64,000 bases of DNA from Thomasclavelia ramosa DSM 1402. Lineage in GTDB: Bacteria > Bacillota_I > Bacilli_A > Erysipelotrichales > Coprobacillaceae. The notes below the pieces were generated by a model that saw only the letters and a list, made by a program, of their open reading frames with translations, had not been told where the DNA came from and did not search any database. Positions 1-8,945 of this stretch are shown here, in pieces (within the stretch, counting starts at the first letter, position 1; each line of letters starts with the position of its first letter). The stretch spans positions 806,001-870,000 of the forward strand of contig NZ_CP036346.1 of assembly GCF_014131695.1 (NCBI RefSeq), written 5' to 3'. A program made the translations under genes and the position numbers.

Positions 1-761
1 TTGAGATCGTTTCGAGTTAATAAATACGTTTTTAATTCACTTCGGCTATTAAATTTTGTCACCTGATAAGGATAAAAACAACCGTATTTTTCAATAAAAT
101 ATAAACCGTCATTGCTATCAATTAAAACACCACAGTGGCTAACAAAGCGACGGTTATCTGCGGAAGAGTGAAGCCACAAGGTAATCAATGATGCTTTTTG
201 GTTTTGTTTTACGCTAAAGTCACGATCACTAAATGTTTTTTCAATTTGATTGATATGAGAAATTTCATTATTTTTTATGCCGGTAACAGAAATGCTGTTA
301 AAAGTAGTAATGAATTTTAAACGATCTTCTTGGCTCATTGAATACTGATCAATAGTATCAATTAAATTTAAATTAAACATAATATATGAGTCATCTGCGT
401 GACCGCTATTATTAGTATAAATTAGGTTTTTTATTAAGATAAATGAAGGAATTAGTGAATTAGAATCGTTTTGATCACTTATTTCAACTGGGCTATTATA
501 TTTAAAATATTGGTAATCTGGTTGTTCTCTTTCTAAAGTTTCAAAATCACCAATTAAGGGTGTAGCGTGCTGATTAAAGGTATTAACATAGGAAAAGAAT
601 TGTTTAATATTCTCTTTGGGGAGGTCAGCTTCATTTAAAATATTAGTAAGTTTATTTTGACTGGCTTGATTACCAAGATTGCTATATAAAATTGGCTTGT
701 CTTTAGAGCATCCTGTTATCATAAGCAGGCATAGTAAAATTATTGATAGTTTTTTACACAT
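1..761 (-). CDS. DUF4300-family lipoprotein (3' end outside window)
   Basis: The reading frame is open from an ATG at 761 to the left edge, about 253 codons, with no stop seen. A good ribosome site (GGAGGG) lies 6 bases before the ATG. The N-terminus is a lipoprotein signal peptide: K3-K4, a hydrophobic stretch, then a lipobox MITGC with the lipidated Cys at residue 18, so the protein should be anchored outside the membrane. The C-terminal part visible here (motifs VSHCGVLIDSNDGLYFIEKY and PYQVTKF) and the early ILYSNLGNQASQNKL resemble DUF4300 lipoproteins of streptococci and related Firmicutes as I know them. Their function is unknown. It is transcribed divergently from the nitroreductase gene. 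I am fairly sure of the family and can say nothing of the role. Confidence 0.8.
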   Translation of the reverse strand, partial: MCKKLSIILLCLLMITGCSKDKPILYSNLGNQASQNKLTNILNEADLPKENIKQFFSYVNTFNQHATPLIGDFETLEREQPDYQYFKYNSPVEISDQNDSNSLIPSFILIKNLIYTNNSGHADDSYIMFNLNLIDTIDQYSMSQEDRLKFITTFNSISVTGIKNNEISHINQIEKTFSDRDFSVKQNQKASLITLWLHSSADNRRFVSHCGVLIDSNDGLYFIEKYGCFYPYQVTKFNSRSELKTYLLTRNDL

Positions 762-783
762 AAACAGCCCTCCTTTTATCTAA

Positions 784-812
784 ATTATATAGAGTATTTT
801 TCTTAAAAACAA
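784..812 (-). promoter_or_regulatory. SigA promoter of the DUF4300 lipoprotein
   Basis: On the minus strand, -35 TTGTTT (807-812) and -10 TATAAT (784-789) are separated by 17 bases, 22 bases before the lipoprotein ATG. A near-consensus housekeeping promoter seen directly. Confidence 0.75.
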
Positions 813-842
813 TTATCTATATCTTAATATTCATTAAGTCTG

Positions 843-851
843 TGATATAAT
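843..851 (+). promoter_or_regulatory. Extended -10 promoter of the nitroreductase
   Basis: TGATATAAT contains a TGn extension and a perfect TATAAT (846-851), 26 bases before the ATG. No convincing -35 is visible, which is normal for extended -10 promoters. It diverges from the lipoprotein promoter. Confidence 0.65.
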
Positions 852-877
852 ATCCTTATAAAAAGGGGGATAGTATA

Positions 878-1396
878 ATGAATGAAACAATCAATAATTT
901 AATTACACGTCGAAGTGTTCGAAGCTTCCAAAAAGAGCAAATTAGCGAAGAACAATTGAATGAAATTTTGACGGCTGGAACATATGCAGCCTCAGGAATG
1001 GGACGTCAATCTGCAATTATGGTAGTTATTCAAAATCCTGAGATAATTAAGCGGCTATCAAAATTGAATGCGGCAATAATGGATAGTGAAAACGATCCTT
1101 TTTATGGAGCACCAACAGTGGTAGTCGTTTTAGGGGATTCAACGATTGGAACATATTTAGAAGATGGTGCGTTAGTAATGGGGAATCTTTTAAATGCAGC
1201 CAATGCAGTTGGCGTAGATTCTTGTTGGATTCATCGTGCCAAAGAAGTTTTTATGAGTACTGAGGGAAAAGAATTGTTAAAGCAGTGGGGCATTGATGAA
1301 AAGTATGTAGGAATCGGTAATTGTATTTTAGGTTATGGTAAAGAACCGAAACCAGAAGCTAAACCGCGAAAAGATAATTATATTTATCATGTCTAG
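878..1396 (+). CDS. Nitroreductase-family FMN oxidoreductase
   Basis: A 172-residue protein, the usual length of a short nitroreductase. The N-terminal ITRRSVRSFQKEQIS matches the family FMN-phosphate binding motif (RRSVR.F), and the C-terminal GIGNCILGYGKEP matches the family G.ILGYP-like strand. These enzymes are cytoplasmic homodimeric flavoproteins that use NAD(P)H to reduce nitro groups, quinones or enones; the substrate cannot be read from sequence. The start is supported by GGGGGA 7 bases upstream. The gene has its own promoter, and its stop codon lies within its terminator, so it is monocistronic. Confidence 0.88.
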   Translation: MNETINNLITRRSVRSFQKEQISEEQLNEILTAGTYAASGMGRQSAIMVVIQNPEIIKRLSKLNAAIMDSENDPFYGAPTVVVVLGDSTIGTYLEDGALVMGNLLNAANAVGVDSCWIHRAKEVFMSTEGKELLKQWGIDEKYVGIGNCILGYGKEPKPEAKPRKDNYIYHV

Positions 1397-1419
1397 GAAT
1401 CGCAAAGATTCCTTTTTTT
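1395..1419 (+). terminator. Terminator of the nitroreductase
   Basis: Arms AGGAATC (1395-1401) and GATTCCT (1407-1413) close a 5-base loop and are followed by a T tract. The stem starts inside the TAG stop codon. Confidence 0.85.
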
Positions 1420-1436
1420 AAAAGAGAGTGAATGCA

Positions 1437-1683
1437 ATGAAGTATGTATTAACTCATGCAACTGTTTTTGATGGTTATCATGATTATGTGTTGAAACATG
1501 ATCTTAATATCTATCTTGATGAATCATCAATAAAAGCTTTTAGTGTCATCAGGCTAGTTTAATTTGCACTTTATTACCAGCGGTGTTACTCGCTAATTTT
1601 TCGCTAGAACAGATGTTTGTGGTAAGATGATAGATCATCCAAAAATAAAAAACGTGGGAGAGCAATTAGATACTTTGCTATAA
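1437..1683 (+). pseudogene. Decayed amidohydrolase remnant
   Basis: A short frame from ATG 1437 to TAA 1560 begins MKYVLTHATVFDGYHDY, typical of the N-terminal beta-sandwich of metal-dependent amidohydrolases. A separate frame ending at TAA 1681 reads GKMIDHPKIKNVGEQLDTLL, typical of the C-terminal end of the same family (K..NPK.K....EKQLD.LL). Between them only about 60 bases remain, in mixed frames, instead of roughly 1.1 kb. The gene has lost almost all its catalytic core by internal deletion and frame decay. The ends look like family matches; the identification is by memory of the family and unverified. Confidence 0.6.
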
Positions 1684-1689
1684 AGATAT

Positions 1690-1714
1690 AAGAGTTAATC
1701 GACTCTTTTATTTT
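1690..1714 (+). terminator. Terminator after the amidohydrolase remnant
   Basis: AAGAGT (1690-1695) pairs with ACTCTT (1702-1707), with a T-rich tail TTATTTT. It is probably the original terminator of the decayed gene and it isolates priA from upstream transcription. Confidence 0.7.
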
Positions 1715-1726
1715 ATCTTGTAGATG

Positions 1727-1735
1727 TGGTAGAAT
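1727..1735 (+). promoter_or_regulatory. Extended -10 promoter of the priA operon
   Basis: TGGTAGAAT combines a TGn extension with TAGAAT (1730-1735). It lies about 20 bases before the priA start, so the leader would be very short. No clear -35. Confidence 0.5.
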
Positions 1736-1756
1736 AGAAACAAATTGGAGATGATG

Positions 1757-3955
1757 ATGGTGTATATTGTACAAGTATTAGTAGAACATCCAACCCATGC
1801 TCTTGACACTACTTTTGATTATTTAGCAAATACTGAAATTGCTAGTGGGGTTAGAGTGACAATTGCGTTTGGATATCAACGAATAATCGGATATGTAACG
1901 GGATGTCGTTATAGCAATTCAACAAAAGAGGAATTAGAAGCAGCAGCAGGATTTAAATATCGCTATATTAGTGAAGTTATTGATGAGCGCCCCTTATTAA
2001 ATCAAGAATTACAAGAGCTGTCTTTGACATTAGCAAAATTAACTTTGTCACCACGAATTAGCTGTCTTCAAGCAATGTTGCCACCTCAATTAAAACCAAG
2101 TACAAATAAAAGTGTTGGAATTAAGTATCAAAAAGTAATTAAAGTTATTAATGAAGATGCTACTCTTAAAACTGTTAAACAACAAGAAGCGTATCAATAT
2201 TTAAAAACACATCCCGACACGCCACTAAAAGCATTTCCTTATAGCCGTGGACTGCTTGACAAGCTAATTGAACAGAGGGTAACGGTAATAATCGAACAGG
2301 AATTATATCGTGACCCTTATTTAGATGATCAAAAAGAGGAACATGAGTTTTCTTTAACTGTTGATCAACAAAAAGTAGTCAATGGAATCATGAGCAAAAT
2401 TGATACTTATCATACTGCTTTAATTCATGGTGTGACTGGTTCTGGAAAAACCGAAGTGTATCTACATTTATCTAAATATGTGATTAGAAATAATAAAACT
2501 GTCTTAATGTTAGTACCGGAGATTTCTTTAACACCGATGATGGTCAATGCTTTTAAACACAAATTTGGGAAAGAGGTAGCAATTTTACATTCAAAATTAT
2601 CTGCTGGTGAGCGTTATGATGAGTATCGGCGAATTTTGAATAGTGAAGTTAAGATTGTTGTTGGTGCTCGAAGTGCGGTATTTGCGCCTTTGGAAAAAAT
2701 AGGATTGATTATTTTAGATGAAGAACATGATCCTAGTTATAAACAGGAAAGCAAGCCACGGTATCAAACGACTCAGATTGCTCGAATTCGGGGGCAATAC
2801 CATAACTGTCCCGTTATTCTTGGTAGTGCTACACCGTCACTAGAATCTTATAGTCGAGGACAAAAAGGAATTTATGATCTATACGAGCTACCAAAGCGGA
2901 TCAATCAGTTTCCCTTACCAAAGATTGAATTGATCGATATGGCTGATGAAATTAGAAATAAAAATTATTCACTTTTTTCAAAAGCGATGAAGGAACAAAT
3001 TCAAACCTGCCTGGATCATGATGAACAAGTAATTCTTCTATTAAATAAACGTGGTTATGCAACATATGTTCGTTGCCTTGATTGTGGTGAAGTAATTAAA
3101 TGTCCTCATTGTGATGTAACCTTAACATATCATAAGGCGGATCACAAATTACGTTGTCATTATTGTGAACATCAAATTGAAATGCCGCGTCTTTGTCCAC
3201 ATTGTTCAAGTGAACGATTAAAATTAGTTGGAGCAGGAACACAAAAAGTAGAGGAACAGCTGGAGACTATATTTGATGGTGCAAAAGTGATTCGTTATGA
3301 CGTTGATACAACTAAACAAAAGGATGGGCATCAAAAATTATTAGATAAGTTTGCTCGCAAAGAGGGTAATATTCTATTAGGAACACAGATGATAGCAAAA
3401 GGATTAGATTTTGAAAATGTTACTTTTGTTGGTGTTTTAAATGCTGATATAAGTTTAAATATCCCTGATTTTCGTGCTAATGAGCGAACTTTTCAACTGC
3501 TTGAACAGGTTTCAGGACGAAGTGGACGTGGTCAAAAAGAAGGTACAGTAATGATTCAGACATACAATCCTGAGCATTTTGTGTTACAATGTGTCAAGAA
3601 TCACGACTATCTTCGTTTTTATCAGGAAGAAATGAAAACACGAAAATTAGCAGCTTACCCTCCATATGTTCATTTAGTGAGCATTTTAATACAAGGAAAA
3701 GATGAAGAAGTTGTTAATCAAAGTGCGGTGCAAATAAAAGAGTATTTACAAAAACAACTTGATAAAATGGCAATTCTTGGTCCGGCAAATAGTTTGATCT
3801 ATCGGATGCAGGATATTTATCGTAAACGTATTATGATTAAATTTACAAATAGTAAACAATTATATCCAGTATTAGAAAAGATGAGTGATTTTTATAATAA
3901 AAAAGGAAATAAAGTTCATGTGGTTTGTGACTTTAATCCATATAATCAAATATAG
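1757..3955 (+). CDS. priA: Primosomal protein N' (replication restart helicase PriA)
   Basis: Superfamily 2 DNA helicase that reloads the replisome at stalled forks. Visible features: an N-terminal 3'-end-binding domain (VQVLVEHPTHALDTTFDY), Walker A GVTGSGKTE about residue 225, the DEEH Walker B box about 320, and a zinc-binding insert with paired CxxC motifs (CLDCGE, CPHC, CHYCEH, CPHC) about 440-485. Later helicase motifs (GTQMIAKGLDFENV, QVSGRSGRG) are intact. About 732 residues, normal for PriA. The frame opens at a TTG at 1745, but GGAG at 1747-1750 places initiation at the third of three tandem ATGs, 1757 (GTG 1760 is an alternative). It heads the housekeeping operon that runs to thiN. 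Confidence 0.96.
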   Translation: MVYIVQVLVEHPTHALDTTFDYLANTEIASGVRVTIAFGYQRIIGYVTGCRYSNSTKEELEAAAGFKYRYISEVIDERPLLNQELQELSLTLAKLTLSPRISCLQAMLPPQLKPSTNKSVGIKYQKVIKVINEDATLKTVKQQEAYQYLKTHPDTPLKAFPYSRGLLDKLIEQRVTVIIEQELYRDPYLDDQKEEHEFSLTVDQQKVVNGIMSKIDTYHTALIHGVTGSGKTEVYLHLSKYVIRNNKTVLMLVPEISLTPMMVNAFKHKFGKEVAILHSKLSAGERYDEYRRILNSEVKIVVGARSAVFAPLEKIGLIILDEEHDPSYKQESKPRYQTTQIARIRGQYHNCPVILGSATPSLESYSRGQKGIYDLYELPKRINQFPLPKIELIDMADEIRNKNYSLFSKAMKEQIQTCLDHDEQVILLLNKRGYATYVRCLDCGEVIKCPHCDVTLTYHKADHKLRCHYCEHQIEMPRLCPHCSSERLKLVGAGTQKVEEQLETIFDGAKVIRYDVDTTKQKDGHQKLLDKFARKEGNILLGTQMIAKGLDFENVTFVGVLNADISLNIPDFRANERTFQLLEQVSGRSGRGQKEGTVMIQTYNPEHFVLQCVKNHDYLRFYQEEMKTRKLAAYPPYVHLVSILIQGKDEEVVNQSAVQIKEYLQKQLDKMAILGPANSLIYRMQDIYRKRIMIKFTNSKQLYPVLEKMSDFYNKKGNKVHVVCDFNPYNQI

Positions 3956-3967
3956 GAAGGACTATTT

Positions 3968-5221
3968 ATGGCAAGAACGACTGCATTAGATGTATTAATA
4001 AAATACCAAAATGAGCAAAGTTATTTAAATATTACTTTAAATGACTATTTAGAAAAAAGCTTATTATCTAGAAATGATAAAGATTTGGCTACACGAATTG
4101 TATATGGAACGATTCAAAATAAGTTATATCTTGAATATCAATTGGCGCCATATATTCAAGGGAAAAAAATTAAAAATCGTGAGAAAATGATTTTATTGAT
4201 GTCATTGTATCAATTAATTTTCTTAGATAAGGTTCCGGATTATGCTGTAATTGATGAAGCTGTCCGTTTAGCAAAGAAACGTGATAATTTTGCGGGGAAA
4301 TTTGTTAATGCTATTTTAAGAAATTTTTTACGTAATGGAAAATGTGAGATTGATGAGAAGGATGAATTGAAAAGAATTTCTATTGAAACAAGCCATCCCT
4401 TATGGATAGTTAAGATGTTAAGTAAACAGTATGATTTAAATATAGCCAAAAAGATTTGTCAGCATGATAATACACCACCAACCAGAGCAGCGAGGGTCAA
4501 TATTTTAAAGACTACAAAGGCTCAATTATTAACTGATGAAAATTTTGAAGCAGGGAATCTTTCTCCCGATGGACTCTTGTACAGAGCAGGAAATATTGCT
4601 AACACTGATTATTTTAAAAACGGGTTAGTCACTATTCAAGACGAGTCAAGTCAGTTGATTGCTCCGTTGCTGGATCCTCAGCCAACGGATCTCGTTCTTG
4701 ATATGTGTTGTGCTCCAGGAAGTAAAACTACACATTTAGCAGCTATTATGAATAATCAGGGTAAAATAATTGCATATGATTTATTTGAACATAAAATCAA
4801 GCTAGTTGAAGCTAATCTAAAACGCTTAGGTGTTAATAATGTAGAACTGCATGTTGGGGATGCCACTTTGTTGAAAGAAAAATATTCAGAAGAATCATTT
4901 GATAAAATTTTGCTTGATGCACCTTGCAGCGGTTTAGGAGTAATGAAACGTAAACCGGAGATTAAATATCATGATTCTGGTGCAATGGATACAATCATTC
5001 CTTTACAAGCAAAATTGTTAGACAATGCCTACTATTTATTGAAGAAAAATGGTAAAATGGTCTATAGTACGTGTACAATCAATAAAAAAGAAAATGAACA
5101 AATGATAAAACAATTTCTTGATAAATATCCAGATATGAAGATAATTGAAGAAAAGAAGATTTTACCGTATGTTTATGACAGTGATGGATTTTATATGTGT
5201 AAATTAGAAAAAGGAAAATAA
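3968..5221 (+). CDS. rsmB: 16S rRNA (cytosine-C5)-methyltransferase RsmB
   Basis: Methylates C967 (E. coli numbering) of 16S rRNA with S-adenosylmethionine. 417 residues, typical. Residues 1 to about 140 form the NusB-like RNA-binding domain. The Rossmann methyltransferase follows: SAM motif VLDMCCAPGSKTTHLA about 244, DAPCSGLGVMKRKPEIK about 316 (the Cys that releases product) and YSTCTI about 366 (the catalytic Cys). The start has an AGGAAGG site 12 bases after the priA stop. In many Firmicutes def and fmt lie between priA and rsmB; here the two genes are adjacent. Confidence 0.95.
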   Translation: MARTTALDVLIKYQNEQSYLNITLNDYLEKSLLSRNDKDLATRIVYGTIQNKLYLEYQLAPYIQGKKIKNREKMILLMSLYQLIFLDKVPDYAVIDEAVRLAKKRDNFAGKFVNAILRNFLRNGKCEIDEKDELKRISIETSHPLWIVKMLSKQYDLNIAKKICQHDNTPPTRAARVNILKTTKAQLLTDENFEAGNLSPDGLLYRAGNIANTDYFKNGLVTIQDESSQLIAPLLDPQPTDLVLDMCCAPGSKTTHLAAIMNNQGKIIAYDLFEHKIKLVEANLKRLGVNNVELHVGDATLLKEKYSEESFDKILLDAPCSGLGVMKRKPEIKYHDSGAMDTIIPLQAKLLDNAYYLLKKNGKMVYSTCTINKKENEQMIKQFLDKYPDMKIIEEKKILPYVYDSDGFYMCKLEKGK

Positions 5222-5222
5222 G

Positions 5223-6251
5223 ATGAAAAATATTTATGATTACTCACTAGAACAACTAACTGAATATTTTGCTTCAATCAAACAAAAGCCATTCCGTGCT
5301 AAACAAGTTTTTAGCTGGCTTTACCAGAAAGATGCTCGTAGTTTTGATGATATGTCGGATTTATCAAAAGATCTACGAAATCAATTGAAAGTAGAATTTT
5401 CTTTAGATGTTTTAAAAATTAAAGAAAAACAAGTATCAAGAGATGGGACAATTAAATATCTGTTCGAATTATTAGATGGAAGTTTGATTGAATCTGTCTT
5501 AATGATTCATGACTATGGTAAGTCACTATGTGTAACTAGCCAAATTGGCTGCAACATGAAATGTACATTTTGTGCTAGTGGTTTATTACGCAAACAACGT
5601 GATTTAACACCAGGTGAAATTGTTGCACAAATTATTAAAGTACAACAAGATATTGATCAACGAGTTAGTCATGTAGTCGTAATGGGGACGGGTGAACCAT
5701 TTGATAATTATGATAATGTGATGGAATTTGTACGGATCATTAACCATCCACATGGTCTAGCTATCGGCGCTCGGCACATCACTATTTCAACTTGTGGATT
5801 GATCAAAGGGATCAAGCGATATAGTGAAGAAGGAATTCAAACTAATTTGGCGATTTCGTTACATGCTGCTAATGATGAAATTCGCGATGAATTGATGCCG
5901 ATCAATAAGGTGCATCCAATGGATGATTTACGTGAAGCTATCAGTGAATATATTGATAAAACAAATCGGCGTGTTACTTTTGAATATATCATGTTAAAAG
6001 GTGTTAATGATGATATTGTTTACGCTCGTCAATTGGCACACTATCTACGTGGATTAAATGCATATGTTAATTTAATACCATATAATAGTGTTGATGAGCA
6101 TGGTTATCAACCTAGTGATAAAGAAACAGTAGAAATATTTAAAAATGAGCTATTAAGATTACATATTAATGTAACTTTAAGAAAAGAACATGGGCGCGAT
6201 ATTGATGGTGCTTGTGGACAATTAAGGGCTAAAAGAAGTGGGGTGAAATAA
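5223..6251 (+). CDS. rlmN: 23S rRNA / tRNA (adenine-C2)-methyltransferase RlmN
   Basis: Radical-SAM enzyme that methylates A2503 of 23S rRNA and A37 of tRNAs; it acts in the cytoplasm on naked RNA. The CxxxCxxC iron-sulfur motif is C110-C114-C117 (CNMKCTFC). The glycine-rich GTGEP motif follows, and the C-terminal GACGQL holds the second catalytic Cys that forms the protein-RNA adduct. 342 residues, normal length. It starts one base after the rsmB stop and its own TAA shares a base with the stp ATG, so translation is tightly coupled. Confidence 0.96.
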   Translation: MKNIYDYSLEQLTEYFASIKQKPFRAKQVFSWLYQKDARSFDDMSDLSKDLRNQLKVEFSLDVLKIKEKQVSRDGTIKYLFELLDGSLIESVLMIHDYGKSLCVTSQIGCNMKCTFCASGLLRKQRDLTPGEIVAQIIKVQQDIDQRVSHVVVMGTGEPFDNYDNVMEFVRIINHPHGLAIGARHITISTCGLIKGIKRYSEEGIQTNLAISLHAANDEIRDELMPINKVHPMDDLREAISEYIDKTNRRVTFEYIMLKGVNDDIVYARQLAHYLRGLNAYVNLIPYNSVDEHGYQPSDKETVEIFKNELLRLHINVTLRKEHGRDIDGACGQLRAKRSGVK

Positions 6252-6988
6252 TGAACTATTATGCATTGACTGATATCGGTAAAGTACGAAATAAAAATCA
6301 GGATCAGGCTACTGTTATTGCAAATGTAAAAGATCAAGTTATTGCAATTGTCTGTGATGGTATGGGTGGTCATCGTGCTGGTGAAATTGCTTCTCGGGTG
6401 GTGATGGATCAATTTGTTAATTGTTTTGACAGTATCCCCCCATTTGATAATGTTGATGAGTTGAAAAAATGGGTAAATGAAACAATTTATGAAGCTGATG
6501 CGATTGTAAAAAGAATGGCTAAGCAAAATGTTGAGCATCATGGTATGGGTACGACAATTGTCGTGGCAATTTTAATGGATAATGTGATATATATTTCTCA
6601 TGTCGGTGATAGCCGTGCTTATGTTTTGAAAAATGATCAATTAATGCAATTGACTAAAGATCATACTTTAGTTAATGCTTTAGTTGATCGTGGAGCAATC
6701 AGTGAAGAAGAAGCTGTTAATCATAGCCAAAAAAATGTTTTGACTCAGGCAATTGGTGCAGATACTGAATTAACCCCATCTTTTATCGAATTAGAATTTG
6801 CAGATAGTTTATTGTTGCTTTGCAGTGATGGATTATATAATTGCTTAAATGATGAAATAATTAAAGAAATTTTAAAAAAGAATATAAAAGTATCTCAAAA
6901 AGTTACTGAATTAATTGATCGAGCTAATGAAAATGGTGGACGTGATAATATCGGAGTAGCTATCATTGATAATCGGGAGGAAAAATAG
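6251..6988 (+). CDS. stp: PP2C-type serine/threonine phosphatase (Stp/PrpC)
   Basis: Metal-dependent protein phosphatase that reverses phosphorylation by the neighbouring PASTA kinase. The 245 residues carry the PP2C motifs in order: DIGKVRNKNQD at the N-terminus, CDGMGGHRAGE, GTTIVVAI, SHVGDSRAYVL, LLCSDGLYNCL and the C-terminal GGRDNIGVAI. The Asp residues in these motifs bind Mn/Mg. The protein is soluble. The ATG overlaps the rlmN stop by one base, and the stop lies one base before the kinase ATG. The phosphatase-kinase pair is conserved in Firmicutes and controls cell-wall growth and division. Confidence 0.95.
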   Translation: MNYYALTDIGKVRNKNQDQATVIANVKDQVIAIVCDGMGGHRAGEIASRVVMDQFVNCFDSIPPFDNVDELKKWVNETIYEADAIVKRMAKQNVEHHGMGTTIVVAILMDNVIYISHVGDSRAYVLKNDQLMQLTKDHTLVNALVDRGAISEEEAVNHSQKNVLTQAIGADTELTPSFIELEFADSLLLLCSDGLYNCLNDEIIKEILKKNIKVSQKVTELIDRANENGGRDNIGVAIIDNREEK

Positions 6989-6989
6989 G

Positions 6990-8936
6990 ATGGCAAAAAT
7001 AATTGCAGAACGTTATGAATTGTTAGAACTAATTGGTCAAGGCGGAATGGCAGATGTTTATTTAGCTCAAGATATTATCTTAAATCGTACTATTGCGATT
7101 AAGATTCTTCGAACTAGCCTTGCTAAAGATCCAATATATGTAACTAGATTTCAACGTGAAGCTAGTGCAGCAGCTGCACTTTCTCATAAAAATATTGTTG
7201 AAATATATGATGTTGGTGAGGATGAAGATAAATATTATATTGTCATGGAATATGTGCCGGGTATGACGTTAAAAGAGTTGATTTTAAAGCGTGGTGCTGT
7301 TCATGTAGTTGAAGCAATTGATATTATGAAACAAGTAATTAGTGGAATTTCTAAAGCTCATCAGCTAGGGATTATCCATCGTGATTTAAAACCGCAAAAT
7401 ATTTTGGTTACTGATAGTGGAGTGGCTAAAATTGCCGATTTTGGAATTGCTTCAATGCAATCTCTAGCGCAGGTAACCCAGACAGATGTTATTATGGGCT
7501 CATTGCATTATTTAGCTCCAGAATTAGCACGTGGTGAAAAAGCGACTGCCCAAAGTGACGTATATGCTTTAGGAATTGTTTTTTATGAGTTGTTACGGGG
7601 AGAAGTACCATTTAATGGTGAATCACCAGTTAATATTGCATTAAAGCATATGCAGGAAGATCTACCATCATTGTTGGAGTTTAATCCTTCAATTCCCCAG
7701 TCTGTTGAGAATATTGTAATTAAAGCTACTGCTAAAAATCTTAATGATCGTTATAAAAGTGCAACAGAAATGTTGGATGATATAAAGACTTGTATGGAGC
7801 GTCAGGATGAAGAAAAATTAGTTTTTTCACATGACCAAGATACTGATCCAACAATTGTTATTGATCCTCGTTCCGCATTTACTAGTGGCAATACTGCACC
7901 AATCGTAGATCCAGTTGAAGAAAAAGAAGTGGCAGCCCCTAAAAAAGAAGGTTTTTTCAGTAAATTAGTTAATAAATTTAAAGGTTTAGATACAAAAGCT
8001 AAGGTGGGAGTTGGTGTGGTTACTGCTTTAGTTATCGCGGGAATTGCTTTTGCGATTTATCTTGGAGTGAAGCCAGATACTAGTCTAATGCCTGATTTAA
8101 CAGAAAAAACAGTTGAACAAGCAAAAGAAATTTTAAAAGAATATAATGTTACTATTAGCGATGATATTACTGAAGAACTATCTGATGAATATGAAAAAGG
8201 TGAAATCATTGCAACAGACCCTAAAAAAGGAACGACGATCAAAGAAGGTGATGTCGTTAAAGTAACAGTATCGAAAGGCAAATATATTGTTCTTGAAGAT
8301 TACACTGGAAAAAAAGAAGATGTTGCTAAAAAGGCATTAGAAAAATTGAAATTTGAAGTAGAGATTGAATATGAGATATCTTCTAAAACTAAAGGAACTG
8401 TAATTGATCAAAGTATTGAAAAAGGAACTAAAGTAGATCCAACTGAAAAAGATCGTAAAATTATTTTAACAGTATCAAAAGGTGATTATGTAGTTCTTGG
8501 TAATTATGTAGGAATGGATCAAAATAAGGCCAAAGAAGCACTGACAAAACTTGGGTTTGATGTTACGATCAAAGAAACTAGTTCAGAACAAGCAGTTGGA
8601 ACAGTTGTTGAACAGAGTTTAAAAGAAGGGCATAAGGTTGATCCTGATGAAAAAGATCGGACAATTACATTGACTGTTTCTTCGGGAATTAAAATTGAAG
8701 TACCAAATGTTAAAGGAATGGATATTGATGCTGCTGCGACCTTACTAACAAATAAAGGTTTTTCAGTTAAACGGGAAACATTGCCAACACCTACAGATCC
8801 AAATGAAATTGAAAAGATTACTGTAAATCAAGTAGTCCGTCAAAGTTTAGATGCCTTTACTACGGTAACTAAGAAGAATGAATCTATTACACTTTATTAT
8901 TATAATTATAAACCTGAAATACCTACAGATGATTAG
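6990..8936 (+). CDS. prkC: PASTA-domain Ser/Thr protein kinase (PrkC/StkP type)
   Basis: Membrane receptor kinase that senses peptidoglycan fragments or lipid II. Residues 1-270 form a Hanks-type kinase: glycine loop GQGGMADVY, catalytic Lys in IKIL, HRDLKPQN near residue 131, DFGIA and an APE-like LAPELA. A juxtamembrane linker follows, then one transmembrane helix about 338-360 and four extracellular PASTA repeats to residue 648. The last PASTA ends in a Tyr-rich tail (LYYYNY). The frame extends upstream to a TTG at 6966, but GGGAGG at 6975-6980 and spacing favour ATG 6990, one base after the stp stop. Confidence 0.95.
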   Translation: MAKIIAERYELLELIGQGGMADVYLAQDIILNRTIAIKILRTSLAKDPIYVTRFQREASAAAALSHKNIVEIYDVGEDEDKYYIVMEYVPGMTLKELILKRGAVHVVEAIDIMKQVISGISKAHQLGIIHRDLKPQNILVTDSGVAKIADFGIASMQSLAQVTQTDVIMGSLHYLAPELARGEKATAQSDVYALGIVFYELLRGEVPFNGESPVNIALKHMQEDLPSLLEFNPSIPQSVENIVIKATAKNLNDRYKSATEMLDDIKTCMERQDEEKLVFSHDQDTDPTIVIDPRSAFTSGNTAPIVDPVEEKEVAAPKKEGFFSKLVNKFKGLDTKAKVGVGVVTALVIAGIAFAIYLGVKPDTSLMPDLTEKTVEQAKEILKEYNVTISDDITEELSDEYEKGEIIATDPKKGTTIKEGDVVKVTVSKGKYIVLEDYTGKKEDVAKKALEKLKFEVEIEYEISSKTKGTVIDQSIEKGTKVDPTEKDRKIILTVSKGDYVVLGNYVGMDQNKAKEALTKLGFDVTIKETSSEQAVGTVVEQSLKEGHKVDPDEKDRTITLTVSSGIKIEVPNVKGMDIDAAATLLTNKGFSVKRETLPTPTDPNEIEKITVNQVVRQSLDAFTTVTKKNESITLYYYNYKPEIPTDD

Positions 8937-8945
8937 GAGGTAGAG

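Noticed and set aside
6107-6541. 144-codon open frame on the minus strand
   Set aside because: It lies across the rlmN-stp junction, both of which are intact conserved genes; no ribosome site and no recognisable motif. Shadow frame.
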